Made by a program: the position numbers and the translations under genes. Shown here piece after piece: positions 48,329 to 58,014 of a stretch of 64,000 nucleotides of DNA. Below the pieces are notes generated by a model, which saw nothing but the letters and a program-made list of their open reading frames with translations, had not been told where the DNA came from and ran no database searches. This DNA comes from Blautia luti. Lineage in GTDB: Bacteria > Bacillota > Clostridia > Lachnospirales > Lachnospiraceae. Every line of letters starts with the position of its first letter. Position 1 is the stretch's first letter. The stretch is taken from assembly GCF_013304735.1 (NCBI RefSeq), contig NZ_JAAITI010000001.1, positions 241,237-305,236 on the forward strand, written 5' to 3'.

Positions 48329-48796
48329 ATGGACTTTATTGAAGAAGCAAAAAAACTGGGATTTTCCGATGCTGCAGTGATGGACACGGATAAACTGGTA
48401 TTTGTGCCGGAATACCGTGTTTTCTGTGAGGAGAATGCCTGCGGCAATTATGACAAAAATCCTGCCTGTCCACCGGAAAGCGGAACTGTGGAAGAAATGA
48501 AAGAGCGTGCCCTGAATTACGAAAAAACCCTGGTGCTTCAGACAACCCAGGACAGTCTTATGGACTACAAAAAGGCAAAACTCGCTCATAACAGACTGAC
48601 CGAACAGCTGGCGGAGAAGATGAAAGAGTCCGGAAAAACAGATCTTCTGATTATGAGCGCCGGACCATACAAGCATAATTCCTGTATGTCTGCCTATTGT
48701 GTGGATGCGCAGAAGATGGCAGATGCTGTGGGAATGCAGTGCTGGACCAATGATGGAAAGTTCCGGTATTTTTCGCAGATTCTTTTTCGAGAGTAG
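48329..48796 (+). CDS. DUF2284 family putative metal-binding protein
   Basis: 155 residues with many conserved cysteines (CEENACGNYDKNPACPP near residue 33; CMSAYCVDAQ near 118). The family is predicted to bind metal or an Fe-S cluster; function unknown. RBS AGGAGA. The next gene encodes a ferredoxin-domain protein of the same style. Confidence 0.8.
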   Translation: MDFIEEAKKLGFSDAAVMDTDKLVFVPEYRVFCEENACGNYDKNPACPPESGTVEEMKERALNYEKTLVLQTTQDSLMDYKKAKLAHNRLTEQLAEKMKESGKTDLLIMSAGPYKHNSCMSAYCVDAQKMADAVGMQCWTNDGKFRYFSQILFRE

Positions 48797-48893
48797 AGTA
48801 GCGCATTTTTATACATTTTTGTATAAAAACTGGACATATTGTCAGGAAAAGGGTAAATTTATTTTGAAATGATCAAACAGGAGGAAAACCAGA

Positions 48894-50018
48894 ATGGAGA
48901 AATCAACAGTTTATTTCACTGATTTTCGTTGTCCGGTAGGAACCAGCCAGCTGGACAAACTGAAAAAACTCTGTGTTGCCGCAGGAATCAAAGATATCGA
49001 TATGGATGGAAAATTCGTAGCCATCAAGATGCATTTCGGAGAGCTTGGAAATATGGCATTCCTTCGTCCGAACTATGCAAAGGTAGTCGCAGATCTTTGT
49101 AAGGAGCAGGGCGGAATGCCGTTCCTGACAGATTGTAATACTCTTTATCCGGGAAGCAGAAAGAATGCACTGGAGCATCTGGACTGTGCAAATCTTAACG
49201 GATTTAACACGATCACAACCGGATGCCAGATCATCATCGGTGACGGAGTTCGAGGAACCGATGAAGTAGAAGTTCCGGTAGTAAACGGAGAATACTGCAA
49301 AACTGCCCTGATCGGACATGCTATCATGGACGCAGATATTTTTATCAGTCTCAGCCATTTCAAGGGACATGAGACAACCGGCTTTGGCGGTGCTCTGAAG
49401 AATATCGGTATGGGATGCGGAAGCCGTGCCGGAAAAATGCAGCAGCATGCCAGCGGAAAGCCGGCCATCCATGAAGATGTCTGTCGTGGCTGCCGCCGTT
49501 GTGCGAAAGAGTGCGGAAGTGATGCGATTACATATATAAACAAGAAAGCAGTTATCGATTACGATAAATGCAAAGGCTGTGGCCGCTGTATCGGGGCCTG
49601 CAGCTATGATGCCGTATACAATCCGAATAGCAGTGCAAACGAGCTTCTTGACCGCAAGATGGCAGAGTATGCACAGGCTGTCTGTCACGGACGTCCCCAT
49701 TTCCATATTGCACTGGTACAGGATATCAGCCCTAACTGTGACTGCCATGGTGAAAATGATGCGCCGATCCTTCCGGATATCGGAATGTTCGCAAGCTTTG
49801 ACCCGGTTGCACTGGATCAGGCCTGTGCAGATGCCTGCCTGAAGGCAACACCGATCGCCAACAGCCAGCTTGGAGAGCATCTGGCAGAGCCGGGATGGCA
49901 CTGCCATCATGACCACTTTAAGGATTCCAATCCGAATATTGAGTGGAAGGCAACTCTGGATCAGGCAGAAAAGATTGGCCTTGGAACCAGAGAGTATGAG
50001 CTGAAGACAATTAAATAA
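48894..50018 (+). CDS. DUF362 protein with two 4Fe-4S clusters
   Basis: 374 residues. The DUF362 region covers most of the protein (FVAIKMHFGE near 41, HFKGHETTGFGGALKNIGMG near 158). A ferredoxin-like pair is inserted near residues 195-240: CRGCRRCAKECG and CKGCGRCIGAC. The family is thought to be an electron carrier or cofactor-linked oxidoreductase; no reaction is established. RBS AGGAGG. A terminator follows. Confidence 0.88.
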   Translation: MEKSTVYFTDFRCPVGTSQLDKLKKLCVAAGIKDIDMDGKFVAIKMHFGELGNMAFLRPNYAKVVADLCKEQGGMPFLTDCNTLYPGSRKNALEHLDCANLNGFNTITTGCQIIIGDGVRGTDEVEVPVVNGEYCKTALIGHAIMDADIFISLSHFKGHETTGFGGALKNIGMGCGSRAGKMQQHASGKPAIHEDVCRGCRRCAKECGSDAITYINKKAVIDYDKCKGCGRCIGACSYDAVYNPNSSANELLDRKMAEYAQAVCHGRPHFHIALVQDISPNCDCHGENDAPILPDIGMFASFDPVALDQACADACLKATPIANSQLGEHLAEPGWHCHHDHFKDSNPNIEWKATLDQAEKIGLGTREYELKTIK

Positions 50019-50050
50019 GTGGGAAAATAAATCTCAGAAAATATCAGAAG

Positions 50051-50092
50051 ATCCGGGAACACAGAGTAGTATGGACTGTGTTCCCGGATTTT
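50051..50092 (+). terminator. Terminator after the DUF362 gene
   Basis: ATCCGGGAACACAG pairs perfectly with CTGTGTTCCCGGAT around an 11-base loop and is followed by TTT. It touches the convergent pdxT end. Confidence 0.85.
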
Positions 50093-50667
50093 CAGTTACA
50101 GGAATTCCGGACGATCTCCAGAAATTTTTTATGGATCCGGGTGTCTTCATCCAGTTCCGGATGAAAGGCAAAAGCCAGCTGATTTTTGTACTGTACGCCA
50201 ACGATCCGGTCTTCGACAGATGCCAGTATCTTTGTATCCTCATAAACGTCAGATACATAAGGCGCACGGATAAAAGTCATGGGGACTTTGCCCACAGATT
50301 CAACCGTTTCTTCTGTATGGAAGCTTCCCAGCTGTCGTCCATAGGCATTTCTGCGGACGCACATGGGAATGGTGCCGAAATGACAGCTGTCCTGTCCTTC
50401 GATTTCCGACGCCAGAAGGATCAGTCCGGCGCAGGTAGCCAGGACGGGCATTCCGTTTTCTATTCTTTTTTTCAGGGGTTCAAACATCTCAAGTTCTTTT
50501 AAAAGTTTACTCTGAACGGTGCTTTCTCCGCCCGGGAGGATCAGTGCATCAAAAGGCTGGTCAAGATCGCTGGCCTGGCGAAGCTCGATATGAGAAACGC
50601 CAAGGCGGTCAAGAACCTTTTCATGTTCTGCAAAAGCACCTTGTAAAGCCAGTACCGCAATTGTCAT
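50092..50667 (-). CDS. pdxT: PLP synthase glutaminase subunit
   Basis: Class I glutaminase that feeds ammonia to PdxS. 191 residues. LPGGESTVQSKLL near 46, nucleophile Cys in ATCAGLILLA (near 79), and His/Glu in FAFHPELDEDTRIH (near 170). The start overlaps the pdxS stop (TAATG). Confidence 0.96.
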   Translation of the reverse strand: MTIAVLALQGAFAEHEKVLDRLGVSHIELRQASDLDQPFDALILPGGESTVQSKLLKELEMFEPLKKRIENGMPVLATCAGLILLASEIEGQDSCHFGTIPMCVRRNAYGRQLGSFHTEETVESVGKVPMTFIRAPYVSDVYEDTKILASVEDRIVGVQYKNQLAFAFHPELDEDTRIHKKFLEIVRNSCN

Positions 50668-51548
50668 TATTTGCCTCTTTCTGCCATCAGTAAGGCGATT
50701 TCCTGTTCATTGATTCCCACCATGGCCTCGCCGAGATCTCTGGAAAGTTCTGCGATCAGCTTTGCATCGGTGTAGTTGGTAACTGCTTTTACAATGGAAG
50801 CGGCTCTTTTGGCCGGATTTCCGGATTTGAAGATACCGGAACCAACGAATACACCTTCCGCGCCAAGCTGCATCATAAGAGCGGCATCTGCAGGAGTGGC
50901 AACACCGCCGGCCGCGAAGTTTACAACCGGAAGTCTGCCGTTGTCATGAACATAGGATACCAGCTCATAAGGAACCTGGAGTGTTTTTGCGGCTTCGAAG
51001 AGTTCGTCCTCACGCATGCTGGTAAGTTTTGCGATCTCGCTGTTCATTTTTCGCATATGGCGGACTGCCTGAACGATATCACCGGTTCCTGGTTCACCTT
51101 TTGTACGGATCATGGAAGCACCTTCATTGATACGGCGGAGTGCTTCGCCAAGATCTTTGGCACCGCATACAAAAGGAACCTTAAAGTCTCTTTTGTTGAT
51201 ATGATAGATATCATCCGCAGGAGAAAGCACTTCACTTTCATCAATATAGTCGATCTCAATGGCTTCCAGCACCTGGGCCTCCACAAAATGTCCGATCCTG
51301 CATTTGGCCATAACAGGAATGGAAACCGCATTCTGGATTCCCTCAATCATCTTTGGGTCACTCATTCGGGAAACACCACCTGCCGCACGGATGTCTGCAG
51401 GGATACGCTCCAGCGCCATAACCGCACAGGCACCGGCAGCCTCTGCGATCTTAGCCTGCTCCGGGGTGGTGACATCCATGATCACACCGCCCTTTAACAT
51501 CTGTGCCAGTTCTTTGTTCAGTTTATATCTTTCGTTTGTTGTAGACAT
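50667..51548 (-). CDS. pdxS: PLP synthase subunit PdxS
   Basis: Makes pyridoxal 5'-phosphate from ribose 5-phosphate, glyceraldehyde 3-phosphate and ammonia. 293 residues, TIM barrel. Schiff-base lysine in MAKCRIGHF (near residue 82), and [22 protein letters not shown] near 135-155, [21 protein letters not shown]. Supplies PLP for the several aminotransferases nearby. Confidence 0.97.
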   Translation of the reverse strand: MSTTNERYKLNKELAQMLKGGVIMDVTTPEQAKIAEAAGACAVMALERIPADIRAAGGVSRMSDPKMIEGIQNAVSIPVMAKCRIGHFVEAQVLEAIEIDYIDESEVLSPADDIYHINKRDFKVPFVCGAKDLGEALRRINEGASMIRTKGEPGTGDIVQAVRHMRKMNSEIAKLTSMREDELFEAAKTLQVPYELVSYVHDNGRLPVVNFAAGGVATPADAALMMQLGAEGVFVGSGIFKSGNPAKRAASIVKAVTNYTDAKLIAELSRDLGEAMVGINEQEIALLMAERGK

Positions 51549-51710
51549 GATCTTTATCCTCCCTGATCTTTGGTTTCGTGTTTGATTTCTGATGGTTACA
51601 GATTATAAACCGGGATTGTGCATTTAAAAATATCCAAAAATAATAATTTTTAAAGGGACAGTTTTGAAGCTGTGAACAGATAAAGCGGAAAAGAAATAAG
51701 AAGAACGGAA

Positions 51711-51742
51711 AAGCACGCCTGTTTGAAATGCGTGCTTTTTTG
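51711..51742. terminator. Orphan terminator-like hairpin in the pdxS-MFS intergenic region
   Basis: AAGCACGC and GCGTGCTT pair around an 11-base loop and are followed by TTTT; the A-run on the other side makes it bidirectional. No gene on + precedes it. It may be an attenuator in the pdxS leader on the minus strand, or end an unannotated small RNA. The rest of 51549-52026 (478 bases) is AT-rich and shows a cluster of GCACGC/GCGTGC hexamers. Confidence 0.5.
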
Positions 51743-51805
51743 TACCCAAAAAGAAACATAACGTGTACAGTTTAGAAAAAATAAGGATTACAGAGAAAAA
51801 TAATT

Positions 51806-51992
51806 GCGTGCACATGCGTGCTAAAAGTGGTGCCATTGTGAATAATATACAAAGAAATAAAGGGATGATTTAGACAAAAATGAGAAAAACAGAAAAGATA
51901 TAAATTTATATTGCATAATCAAATAGCGTGTGATAACATACATACAACAAAATAAACACGCATTTAGCACGCAAAATAAAAAAACGGCACGC
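51806..51992. promoter_or_regulatory. Cluster of GCACGC/GCGTGC sites upstream of the MFS gene
   Basis: GCGTGC at 51806-51811 and 51816-51821; GCACGC at 51967-51972 and 51987-51992; ACACGC at 51957. TGCGTGCTAAA (from 51815) is the exact inverse of TTTAGCACGCA (from 51964). The spacing fits cooperative operator binding or looping over about 150 bp. The regulator is unknown. Confidence 0.45.
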
Positions 51993-52026
51993 AAACAGGC
52001 CGGAAAGTTTTTCAGGGGAGGAAATT

Positions 52027-53301
52027 ATGACAGGAGCATTGCAGCTGAATTTAACAGGAACACAGAAAAAACAGCGTCTGCTGACTATGATATTCGGAGC
52101 TTTCGCGATCTTTTTTACCGGATATCCGCATGTATGGTCCATTTACCAGCCTTATGTGATGGAGCAGGCAGGGTGGAGTCAGGGACAGGCATCCATGTGC
52201 TTTTACCTGGCACTGAGCACCTTTGTATTTGGAAACATCGTAGGCGGAAGGATGCAGAACCACTTTAAGGAAAAAACGATCGTATGGATCGGCGGAGGAA
52301 TCTTTGCGGCAGGAATTCTGGCATCTGCTTTCCTGATCGTGCCCACACCGGTTCCTATGTATCTTACCTATGGCGTGATGCAGGGATTTGGTCAGGGAAT
52401 GATCTATACGGTGATCCTGGCAACAGTACAGAGATGGTTTCCGGACCGCACCGGATTTGCTTCCGGTGTTGTGGTAACTGCCAACGGACTTTGCGGATTT
52501 TTCCTGGCGCCGCTGAGCCGAAAACTGCTGGAAGCGGAAGGCGTGCAGAAAACCCTTCTGATCGTTGGCGTGGCCATCACGGTTTCCTGGATCCTGTGCG
52601 GCATCTTTTTTCAGGCACCGGAAAAGAGCCTGATAAACGCAGGCGGCTCTGGGGTAAAGGCAGGGACACCGGAGGTGAAACAATACACATCCGGAGAGAT
52701 GATGCGTACAAAGAATTTTTATCTTCTCCTTGCGACCATGTTCTTTGGACTGACCTCTTATTTTATGGTTTCACCAGTATCCCAGACCTATCAGATTGAT
52801 CTCGGGATTCCGTCCGCAGTGGCAGTCAGCGCCGTTATGCTGGGTTCCATTGTCAATGCAGGAGCAAGACTGGTACTTCCCACACTGGCAGATAAAGTGG
52901 GAAGGATCGTCTGCATCAAAGGAGTACTGATTGTGGCAGTGATCGCTATGGGAGGTCTTTTTTCATCCAGATCTCTGGCAGTAACCGTTGCCGTTGTTCT
53001 GATGTACGGCTGCTACGGCGGTATCATGGGAAGTTTCCCGTCTCTGACAAGTTCCATTTTCGGAATGAAGCACACAGGGGAAAATTATGGATTTGTCATG
53101 TTTGGTATCGTATTCGCAACCTTTGGCGCACCGGCAATTTCCGGCCTGGTAAGAGGCAATGGTTATGGAATGAACGTGGTATTTGGAATCGGAGCTGTTT
53201 TTGCGGTGATCGCATTTGTATGCCTGACTTTGCTTGGACGAAACCTTGTAAAAGAGCGTGCTGAAAAATCTGTCAGCACAAAGATTGGTACAGCGTTATA
53301 A
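52027..53301 (+). CDS. OFA-family major facilitator transporter
   Basis: 424 residues, twelve membrane helices, with the loop motif following helix 2 and the PHVWSIYQPYVMEQAGWSQGQAS segment typical of the oxalate/formate antiporter (OFA) family. It probably exchanges carboxylates, but the solute cannot be read from sequence. RBS GGGAGG at 52016. The PucR gene follows 172 bases downstream. Confidence 0.87.
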   Translation: MTGALQLNLTGTQKKQRLLTMIFGAFAIFFTGYPHVWSIYQPYVMEQAGWSQGQASMCFYLALSTFVFGNIVGGRMQNHFKEKTIVWIGGGIFAAGILASAFLIVPTPVPMYLTYGVMQGFGQGMIYTVILATVQRWFPDRTGFASGVVVTANGLCGFFLAPLSRKLLEAEGVQKTLLIVGVAITVSWILCGIFFQAPEKSLINAGGSGVKAGTPEVKQYTSGEMMRTKNFYLLLATMFFGLTSYFMVSPVSQTYQIDLGIPSAVAVSAVMLGSIVNAGARLVLPTLADKVGRIVCIKGVLIVAVIAMGGLFSSRSLAVTVAVVLMYGCYGGIMGSFPSLTSSIFGMKHTGENYGFVMFGIVFATFGAPAISGLVRGNGYGMNVVFGIGAVFAVIAFVCLTLLGRNLVKERAEKSVSTKIGTAL

Positions 53302-53350
53302 GTTGCCGGAATCTGATATTTCTGCTAGGATAATTGTCAGGATGAGAAAA

Positions 53351-53425
53351 TTGGAACGGATAGATCACGATGTGACTGCGTTCATGAGCATATAGAAGCG
53401 GGGAATAAGGTTTACTTTCCGGTAT
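53351..53425 (+). repeat. Two-hairpin intergenic repeat, degenerate copy
   Basis: GACTGCGTTCATGAGCA at 53374-53390 is identical to the repeat at 1881-1897, followed by TAGAAGCGG. The flanking TTGGAACG aligns with the first arm. The second hairpin is changed. Confidence 0.5.
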
Positions 53426-53473
53426 TTATGAAGGAGAGCGTGTGAAATATTGCAAAGATAAAGGAGAATGCAT

Positions 53474-54670
53474 ATGATCACCTGTCAGGATATACTGGAA
53501 CTGCAGCTGGACGGAGTGGAACTGATCGCCGGGGAAAAGGGTCTTACAAGACCTGTCACATGGACCTATATGGTGCAGACCCGGCCGTTTGCGGAGCATA
53601 TGAACCAGGGAAATTTTGCCCTGTGCGTGGTAGATTATGTCCGGTTTGATCTTGCGGAAGCGCAGAAAGCCATGGAAGAACTGTATGGACTTGGAATTTC
53701 CGGATTTGGGATTTCCATCACCGATGACCGGGAACCTGTTCCAAAAGAAATGATCGACAAAGCCAATGAGCTGAAACTTCCGCTGTTTTACATCCGGTGG
53801 GAAGGGGCCTCATTTGTGGATATTGCCCAGAGTGTGGGAAAGATCATTCTGGAATATGAAATGCAGAATAAGCGGATGGGAGATTATCTGTATAATCTTC
53901 TGTTTGGCTATGATATCAATGACCGTTATATCGAGAAGATCTCCCAGCAGTTCGGGATCAATTTCACCACACCCTGCAGAGTTGGGATTATTGTGGCTGA
54001 CCGGAAGTATGGCATCAATCTGGAACAGGATGAACATATCTATGAATATTATGCCAATTATCTGAACCAGGAAGTTATGGAAATGGAAGGAAAGCCCATG
54101 TTCCTCAGGTTTCTTAACAAGTTTGTTCTTCTTTTTGAGGCAAAAAAGGACAAAAGTATCGAGCATGAGCTGGAGAAAGTCCTGCAGAAGATCGATGCCA
54201 GCCCCCAGTTTCACGGAACCATCCGGAGCACCTGTATCCTGGGCGGGATCTACACCAATCCGGCAGATTTCGGTACCAGCTATCAGGAGGCAAAACGGCT
54301 GATCCCCAAAAAAGACATGCTTCCAAATCCCAAACACAAGAAAGTTTTAAGTGCCACAGCCATGGGGATTTACCAGTATCTGTTCAATAACGATAACCAT
54401 GATGAGATCCTGAATTACTGTAATGAAAGGCTTGGAAAACTGGAAGAATACGACCACGCCAACGGAACGTTTCTCCTGGATACCCTGCTTGCCTATTATA
54501 TGAACGGATTCAGCGTGGGAAAAACAGCCCAGGAACTTTTTATCCACAGAAATTCCCTGCAGTACCGGCTGAACAAGATCCAGGAACTGGTGGATTTTGA
54601 GCTGGATGACTACATGGAATATCTGGATGTGGTGAACTGCATCCTGATCAAACGGCTGATGTTTTCCTGA
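53474..54670 (+). CDS. PucR family transcriptional regulator
   Basis: About 398 residues from the ATG at 53474, which has RBS AGGAGA at spacing 6; an ATG two codons upstream is too close. The N-terminal PucR ligand domain (1-125) has LIAGEKGLTRPVTWTYM. The C-terminal PucR/CdaR HTH (about 340-398) has LAYYMNGFSVGKTAQELFIHRNSLQYRLNKIQEL. PucR-type proteins activate purine or amino-acid catabolic genes. Its likely target is the operon downstream, where direct repeats sit before the promoter. Confidence 0.9.
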   Translation: MITCQDILELQLDGVELIAGEKGLTRPVTWTYMVQTRPFAEHMNQGNFALCVVDYVRFDLAEAQKAMEELYGLGISGFGISITDDREPVPKEMIDKANELKLPLFYIRWEGASFVDIAQSVGKIILEYEMQNKRMGDYLYNLLFGYDINDRYIEKISQQFGINFTTPCRVGIIVADRKYGINLEQDEHIYEYYANYLNQEVMEMEGKPMFLRFLNKFVLLFEAKKDKSIEHELEKVLQKIDASPQFHGTIRSTCILGGIYTNPADFGTSYQEAKRLIPKKDMLPNPKHKKVLSATAMGIYQYLFNNDNHDEILNYCNERLGKLEEYDHANGTFLLDTLLAYYMNGFSVGKTAQELFIHRNSLQYRLNKIQELVDFELDDYMEYLDVVNCILIKRLMFS

Positions 54671-54711
54671 TGGTCAGGTTCATGCGAATACAGTATCAGG
54701 CATCTGCACTA

Positions 54712-54751
54712 TGCAAAATGAACAGTTAATTTGTGCAAAATGAAAGTTGAC
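54712..54751 (+). promoter_or_regulatory. Tandem direct repeats (candidate PucR operator)
   Basis: TGCAAAATGAACAGTTAA (54712-54729) and TGCAAAATGAAAGTTGA (54734-54750) are 22 bp apart, about two helical turns. The second copy ends in the -35 box of the promoter at 54747, placing both copies for class-II or adjacent activator binding. Confidence 0.6.
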
Positions 54752-54774
54752 GAAAAAATTCTCCTGAGTATAAT
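54747..54774 (+). promoter_or_regulatory. Promoter of the amino-acid ABC operon
   Basis: TTGACG (54747-54752), 16-base spacer, TATAAT (54769-54774). The start would be near 54781, about 15 bases before a terminator hairpin. Confidence 0.7.
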
Positions 54775-54795
54775 GGAGTTCATCAAAACAACAAA

Positions 54796-54836
54796 GGCGT
54801 TGAAGGAAATGAAAAAATTCTTTCAGCGCCCTTTTT
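54796..54836 (+). terminator. Leader terminator upstream of the amino-acid ABC operon
   Basis: GGCGTTGAAGGAA pairs with TTCTTTCAGCGCC (G-U pairs) and is followed by CTTTTT. Like the amtB leader it starts AAAGGCGT and lies immediately after the promoter. Confidence 0.75.
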
Positions 54837-54912
54837 GTTTTCAGGCGAAAACGTTCAGGTCGACCAGGTAAATATGTTTTGTGCCAGCTATGTAGAAGAG
54901 GAGGAAACGAAT

Positions 54913-55785
54913 ATGAAAAAAAATCTTTTAGGCAAAATGATGATCACAGGTATTATTTCCGTAGCAATGTTAGCATCTACAGCGGCTTCCACATGGGCAG
55001 CAGATAAATCTGATGAGGATGTGTTACGAGTAGGTATGGAATGTGCATATGCACCGTTTAACTGGACCCAGGATACCGACACAACCCCGGACGGAAGCAA
55101 GGCAGAACCTATTTACGGCAGTGATTATTACGCATATGGCTACGATGTGGCAGTAGCCCAGAAGCTTGCAGATCAGCTTGGAATGAAGCTGGAGATCCAC
55201 AAGGTGGAGTGGTCTTCCATCGGAATCTCCATGGATGCCGGCGATTATGACTGTATTATCGCAGGTATGGGAAAAACGGCAGAAAGAGAAAAATCATATG
55301 CATTTACAGAACCATATTATTACAGAGATAACTGTATCGTGGTAAAGGCAGGCGGCAAATATGATGATGTCAAAGGCCTTTCCGATCTTGCAGGAACAGG
55401 CTGCAAGGTTACCACACAGCTTGGAACCGGATGGGTACCGCTTCTGGATCAGATCGACGGTGCAGAGCAGTCCGGAAACTATGAGACAACATCCGAGTGC
55501 TTTATGGCAATCTCCAACGGAGTTGCAGATGTCTGCGTTGTAGATGTTCCTACAGCAGAATCAGCAGCATTGACAAACAAGGATCTGAAGATCATCAACC
55601 TGGATGAGAAGGATACCTTTAAAGATGATGATGAAATGGTCAATGTCTGCATTGCAACAAGAAAAGATGACACAGAGCTGAGAGATAAGCTGCAGGGTGC
55701 TATGGATGACATCGGCTGGAACGATAAAGAGAAAATGGATGAGCTGATGGATACTGTTCTGACACAGCAGCCGGCAGCGAACTAG
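54913..55785 (+). CDS. Amino-acid ABC transporter substrate-binding protein
   Basis: 290 residues from the ATG at 54913 (RBS GAGGAGGAAACG); the frame upstream is rejected as it has no RBS. Family 3 solute-binding protein. Signal peptide of about 30 residues. Hallmarks are MECAYAPFNW, GYDVAVAQKLADQLG, and the ligand-binding Arg in KTAEREKSYAF (near residue 120) followed by EPYYYRD. A VVDVPTAES segment (near 216) likely supplies the acid that holds the alpha-amino group. This implies an alpha-amino acid or a close analogue. No lipobox Cys. Confidence 0.9.
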   Translation: MKKNLLGKMMITGIISVAMLASTAASTWAADKSDEDVLRVGMECAYAPFNWTQDTDTTPDGSKAEPIYGSDYYAYGYDVAVAQKLADQLGMKLEIHKVEWSSIGISMDAGDYDCIIAGMGKTAEREKSYAFTEPYYYRDNCIVVKAGGKYDDVKGLSDLAGTGCKVTTQLGTGWVPLLDQIDGAEQSGNYETTSECFMAISNGVADVCVVDVPTAESAALTNKDLKIINLDEKDTFKDDDEMVNVCIATRKDDTELRDKLQGAMDDIGWNDKEKMDELMDTVLTQQPAAN

Positions 55786-55803
55786 TCCAAGTGAGGTGGA
55801 GAT

Positions 55804-56568
55804 ATGTTAGGCTTTTCAATTACAGATCCTTCCAATTCCCTGGAATGGATGATCTTTCTGGCAAAAAAATATTCCGGTATGTTTCTGGAAGGGACCTGGC
55901 TGACTCTCTATATAGCTGTAGCAGGAACCATTCTTGGTTTCCTGCTTGGCTATATCATCGGTATCATCCAGGATATCCGTATCAATGAAGGCGACAGCAT
56001 TCTGAAAAAAGGAATTTTTAAAATCTTAAAGGCAATCTGCAGGATCTATGTGGAGGTTTTCCGAGATACGCCAATGATCGTTCAGGCAATGGTCCTGTAT
56101 TATGGTATCCGTCAGGCAAATGTGAATATTACACCATTGTTTGCAGGTGTTATGGTAACGGTACTGAACACCGGAGCTTATATGGCAGAAACTGTCAGAG
56201 CCGGCATCGGTTCCATTGATATGGGACAGAGGGAAGGCGCCTGGGCCATGGGAATGTCACCTATGAAGACCATGATCTATGTAGTACTTCCGCAGGCCTT
56301 CAAAAATATCATCCCTGAGATGGCAAATACATTTCTTACAAATCTGAAAATGACTTCCGTTCTGAATGTTATCGCAGTTCAGGAGCTGTTTATGGCAGCG
56401 AAAACTGTAGGCGGAAATTATTATAAATATTTTGAATCCTATCTTGTGATCGCAGTGATCTATTTTGTACTCTGTTTTGTATTCAACCGTCTGTTTACTT
56501 TCCTTGAGAAGAAAATGAAAAAAACAGAGAACTATGCACTTGCAGTGGAATATATGGACAATCCGTAA
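55804..56568 (+). CDS. Amino-acid ABC transporter permease
   Basis: 254-residue HisM/GlnP-type permease with about five membrane helices. The EAA loop [27 protein letters not shown] (about residues 120-146) is where the ATPase docks, and GSYMAE-like motifs are typical. RBS GAGGTGGAG. It lies 18 bases after the binding protein and 13 bases before the ATPase start. Confidence 0.93.
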   Translation: MLGFSITDPSNSLEWMIFLAKKYSGMFLEGTWLTLYIAVAGTILGFLLGYIIGIIQDIRINEGDSILKKGIFKILKAICRIYVEVFRDTPMIVQAMVLYYGIRQANVNITPLFAGVMVTVLNTGAYMAETVRAGIGSIDMGQREGAWAMGMSPMKTMIYVVLPQAFKNIIPEMANTFLTNLKMTSVLNVIAVQELFMAAKTVGGNYYKYFESYLVIAVIYFVLCFVFNRLFTFLEKKMKKTENYALAVEYMDNP

Positions 56569-56581
56569 GGAGGGAGAAATT

Positions 56582-57322
56582 ATGGGTGATGCAATCATAT
56601 CCGTTGAAGAATTAAGTAAATCTTTTGGACAGCATGAGGTACTGCGAAAAATTGATTTCAACGTGGAGCCAGGAGAGATCATCTGTATCGTAGGTTCTTC
56701 CGGTTCCGGAAAATCCACGCTGCTCCGCTGCATCAACAAACTGGAAACACAGACCAGCGGAAAGATCCGATACCACGGAAAAGAGATCGGGGCAGTACAG
56801 AAGGAGATCAATGATTACCGGTCAAAGGTGGGCATGGTTTTTCAGTCTTTTAATCTTTTTAACAACATGACGGTTCTTCAGAACTGTATGCTCTGTACAA
56901 GAAAAGTACTCCATCTGTCAAAAGAGGAAGCTTTTGACCGGGCGATCACACATCTCAAACAGGTGGGAATGGCACCGTTTATCAATGCGAACCCCACACA
57001 ACTTTCCGGTGGACAGAAGCAGAGGGTTGCCATTGCAAGATCTCTCTGCATGAACCCGGAGGTCCTGCTTTTTGACGAACCGACCTCAGCCCTTGATCCG
57101 GAGATGGTAGGAGAAGTCTTAAATGTTATGAAAGAACTGGCAACCACAGGACTTACCATGATCATTGTAACCCATGAGATGGCGTTTGCCAGAGATGTTT
57201 CTACCAGAACGATTTTTATGGATCAGGGTTACATTGTGGAAGACGCACCTCCGGCAGAGCTGTTTAAAAATCCGAAAAACGCCCGTACCAGAGAGTTTTT
57301 AAGCAGGTATCTGGCAGGATAG
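56582..57322 (+). CDS. Amino-acid ABC transporter ATP-binding protein
   Basis: 246 residues from the ATG at 56582 (RBS AGGAGGG); the upstream frame overlaps the permease and lacks an RBS. Walker [10 protein letters not shown] (near residue 39), Q-loop in VFQSFNLF, signature LSGGQKQR (near 141), Walker [16 protein letters not shown]-loop TH. It is of the GlnQ/HisP type and probably energises the permease at 55804. Confidence 0.96.
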   Translation: MGDAIISVEELSKSFGQHEVLRKIDFNVEPGEIICIVGSSGSGKSTLLRCINKLETQTSGKIRYHGKEIGAVQKEINDYRSKVGMVFQSFNLFNNMTVLQNCMLCTRKVLHLSKEEAFDRAITHLKQVGMAPFINANPTQLSGGQKQRVAIARSLCMNPEVLLFDEPTSALDPEMVGEVLNVMKELATTGLTMIIVTHEMAFARDVSTRTIFMDQGYIVEDAPPAELFKNPKNARTREFLSRYLAG

Positions 57323-57333
57323 GAGGCAGGAAA

Positions 57334-58014
57334 ATGGAAAATTTTATTGTAACTTTTGCAAGAGGTTTCGGAACAGGCGGAAAAGAGATCGCTTCCATGC
57401 TGGCAAAAGATCTTGGGATCCACTGTTATGAAAACCGTATCCTGACACTGGCAAGCCAGATGAGCGGACTGGATGAAAAGCTCTTCCTGGATATCAATGA
57501 GCGTATCCGGAATAACGGAGGCTTTACAGGATTCCTTAAAGGGCTGCCCAGATCCAGACAGTACATTGCAAGAAATGAAAAATTTGTTTCCGACGACCGG
57601 TTGTTTGAGTATCAGTCACAGATTATCCGGAACCTGGCAGATCAGGAATCCTGTGTGATCGTTGGAAAATGTGCGGACTATGTTCTGAAGGGCAGAAAAA
57701 ATGTGGTCAGCATCTATATCGAAGCTCCACGTGCCTTCTGTCTGGCCCGTACCATGCAGCGGATGAAAGTATCTGCGGATGTGGCAGCAGCCACCATCGA
57801 GAATACAGATAAGTACAGAGCGGACTATTATAAATATTATACAAAAGGAAATTACTGGACCAATCCCGTCAATTACGATATGACGCTGAACAGCGAAAAA
57901 GTCGGAATTGCAGGATGCGTAAAGATGATCGAAGAATATCTGGTAATGAAAGACCTGATCACACGGGATCAGATCTTATCAGAAAAAATGGTAAAAGGGG
58001 AGGAAACGAAATGA
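57334..58014 (+). CDS. Cytidylate kinase-like protein
   Basis: 226 residues. The N-terminus IVTFARGFGTGGKEIASMLAKDLG is the glycine-rich loop of the Cytidylate_kin2 family (not true Cmk). LARTMQRMKV near residue 140 and NTDKYRADYYKYY near 160 are also family-like. The true phosphorylated substrate is unknown; proposals range from nucleotides to unusual small molecules. Its position inside an amino-acid catabolic operon is unusual. The stop overlaps the aminotransferase start (ATGA). Confidence 0.82.
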   Translation: MENFIVTFARGFGTGGKEIASMLAKDLGIHCYENRILTLASQMSGLDEKLFLDINERIRNNGGFTGFLKGLPRSRQYIARNEKFVSDDRLFEYQSQIIRNLADQESCVIVGKCADYVLKGRKNVVSIYIEAPRAFCLARTMQRMKVSADVAAATIENTDKYRADYYKYYTKGNYWTNPVNYDMTLNSEKVGIAGCVKMIEEYLVMKDLITRDQILSEKMVKGEETK

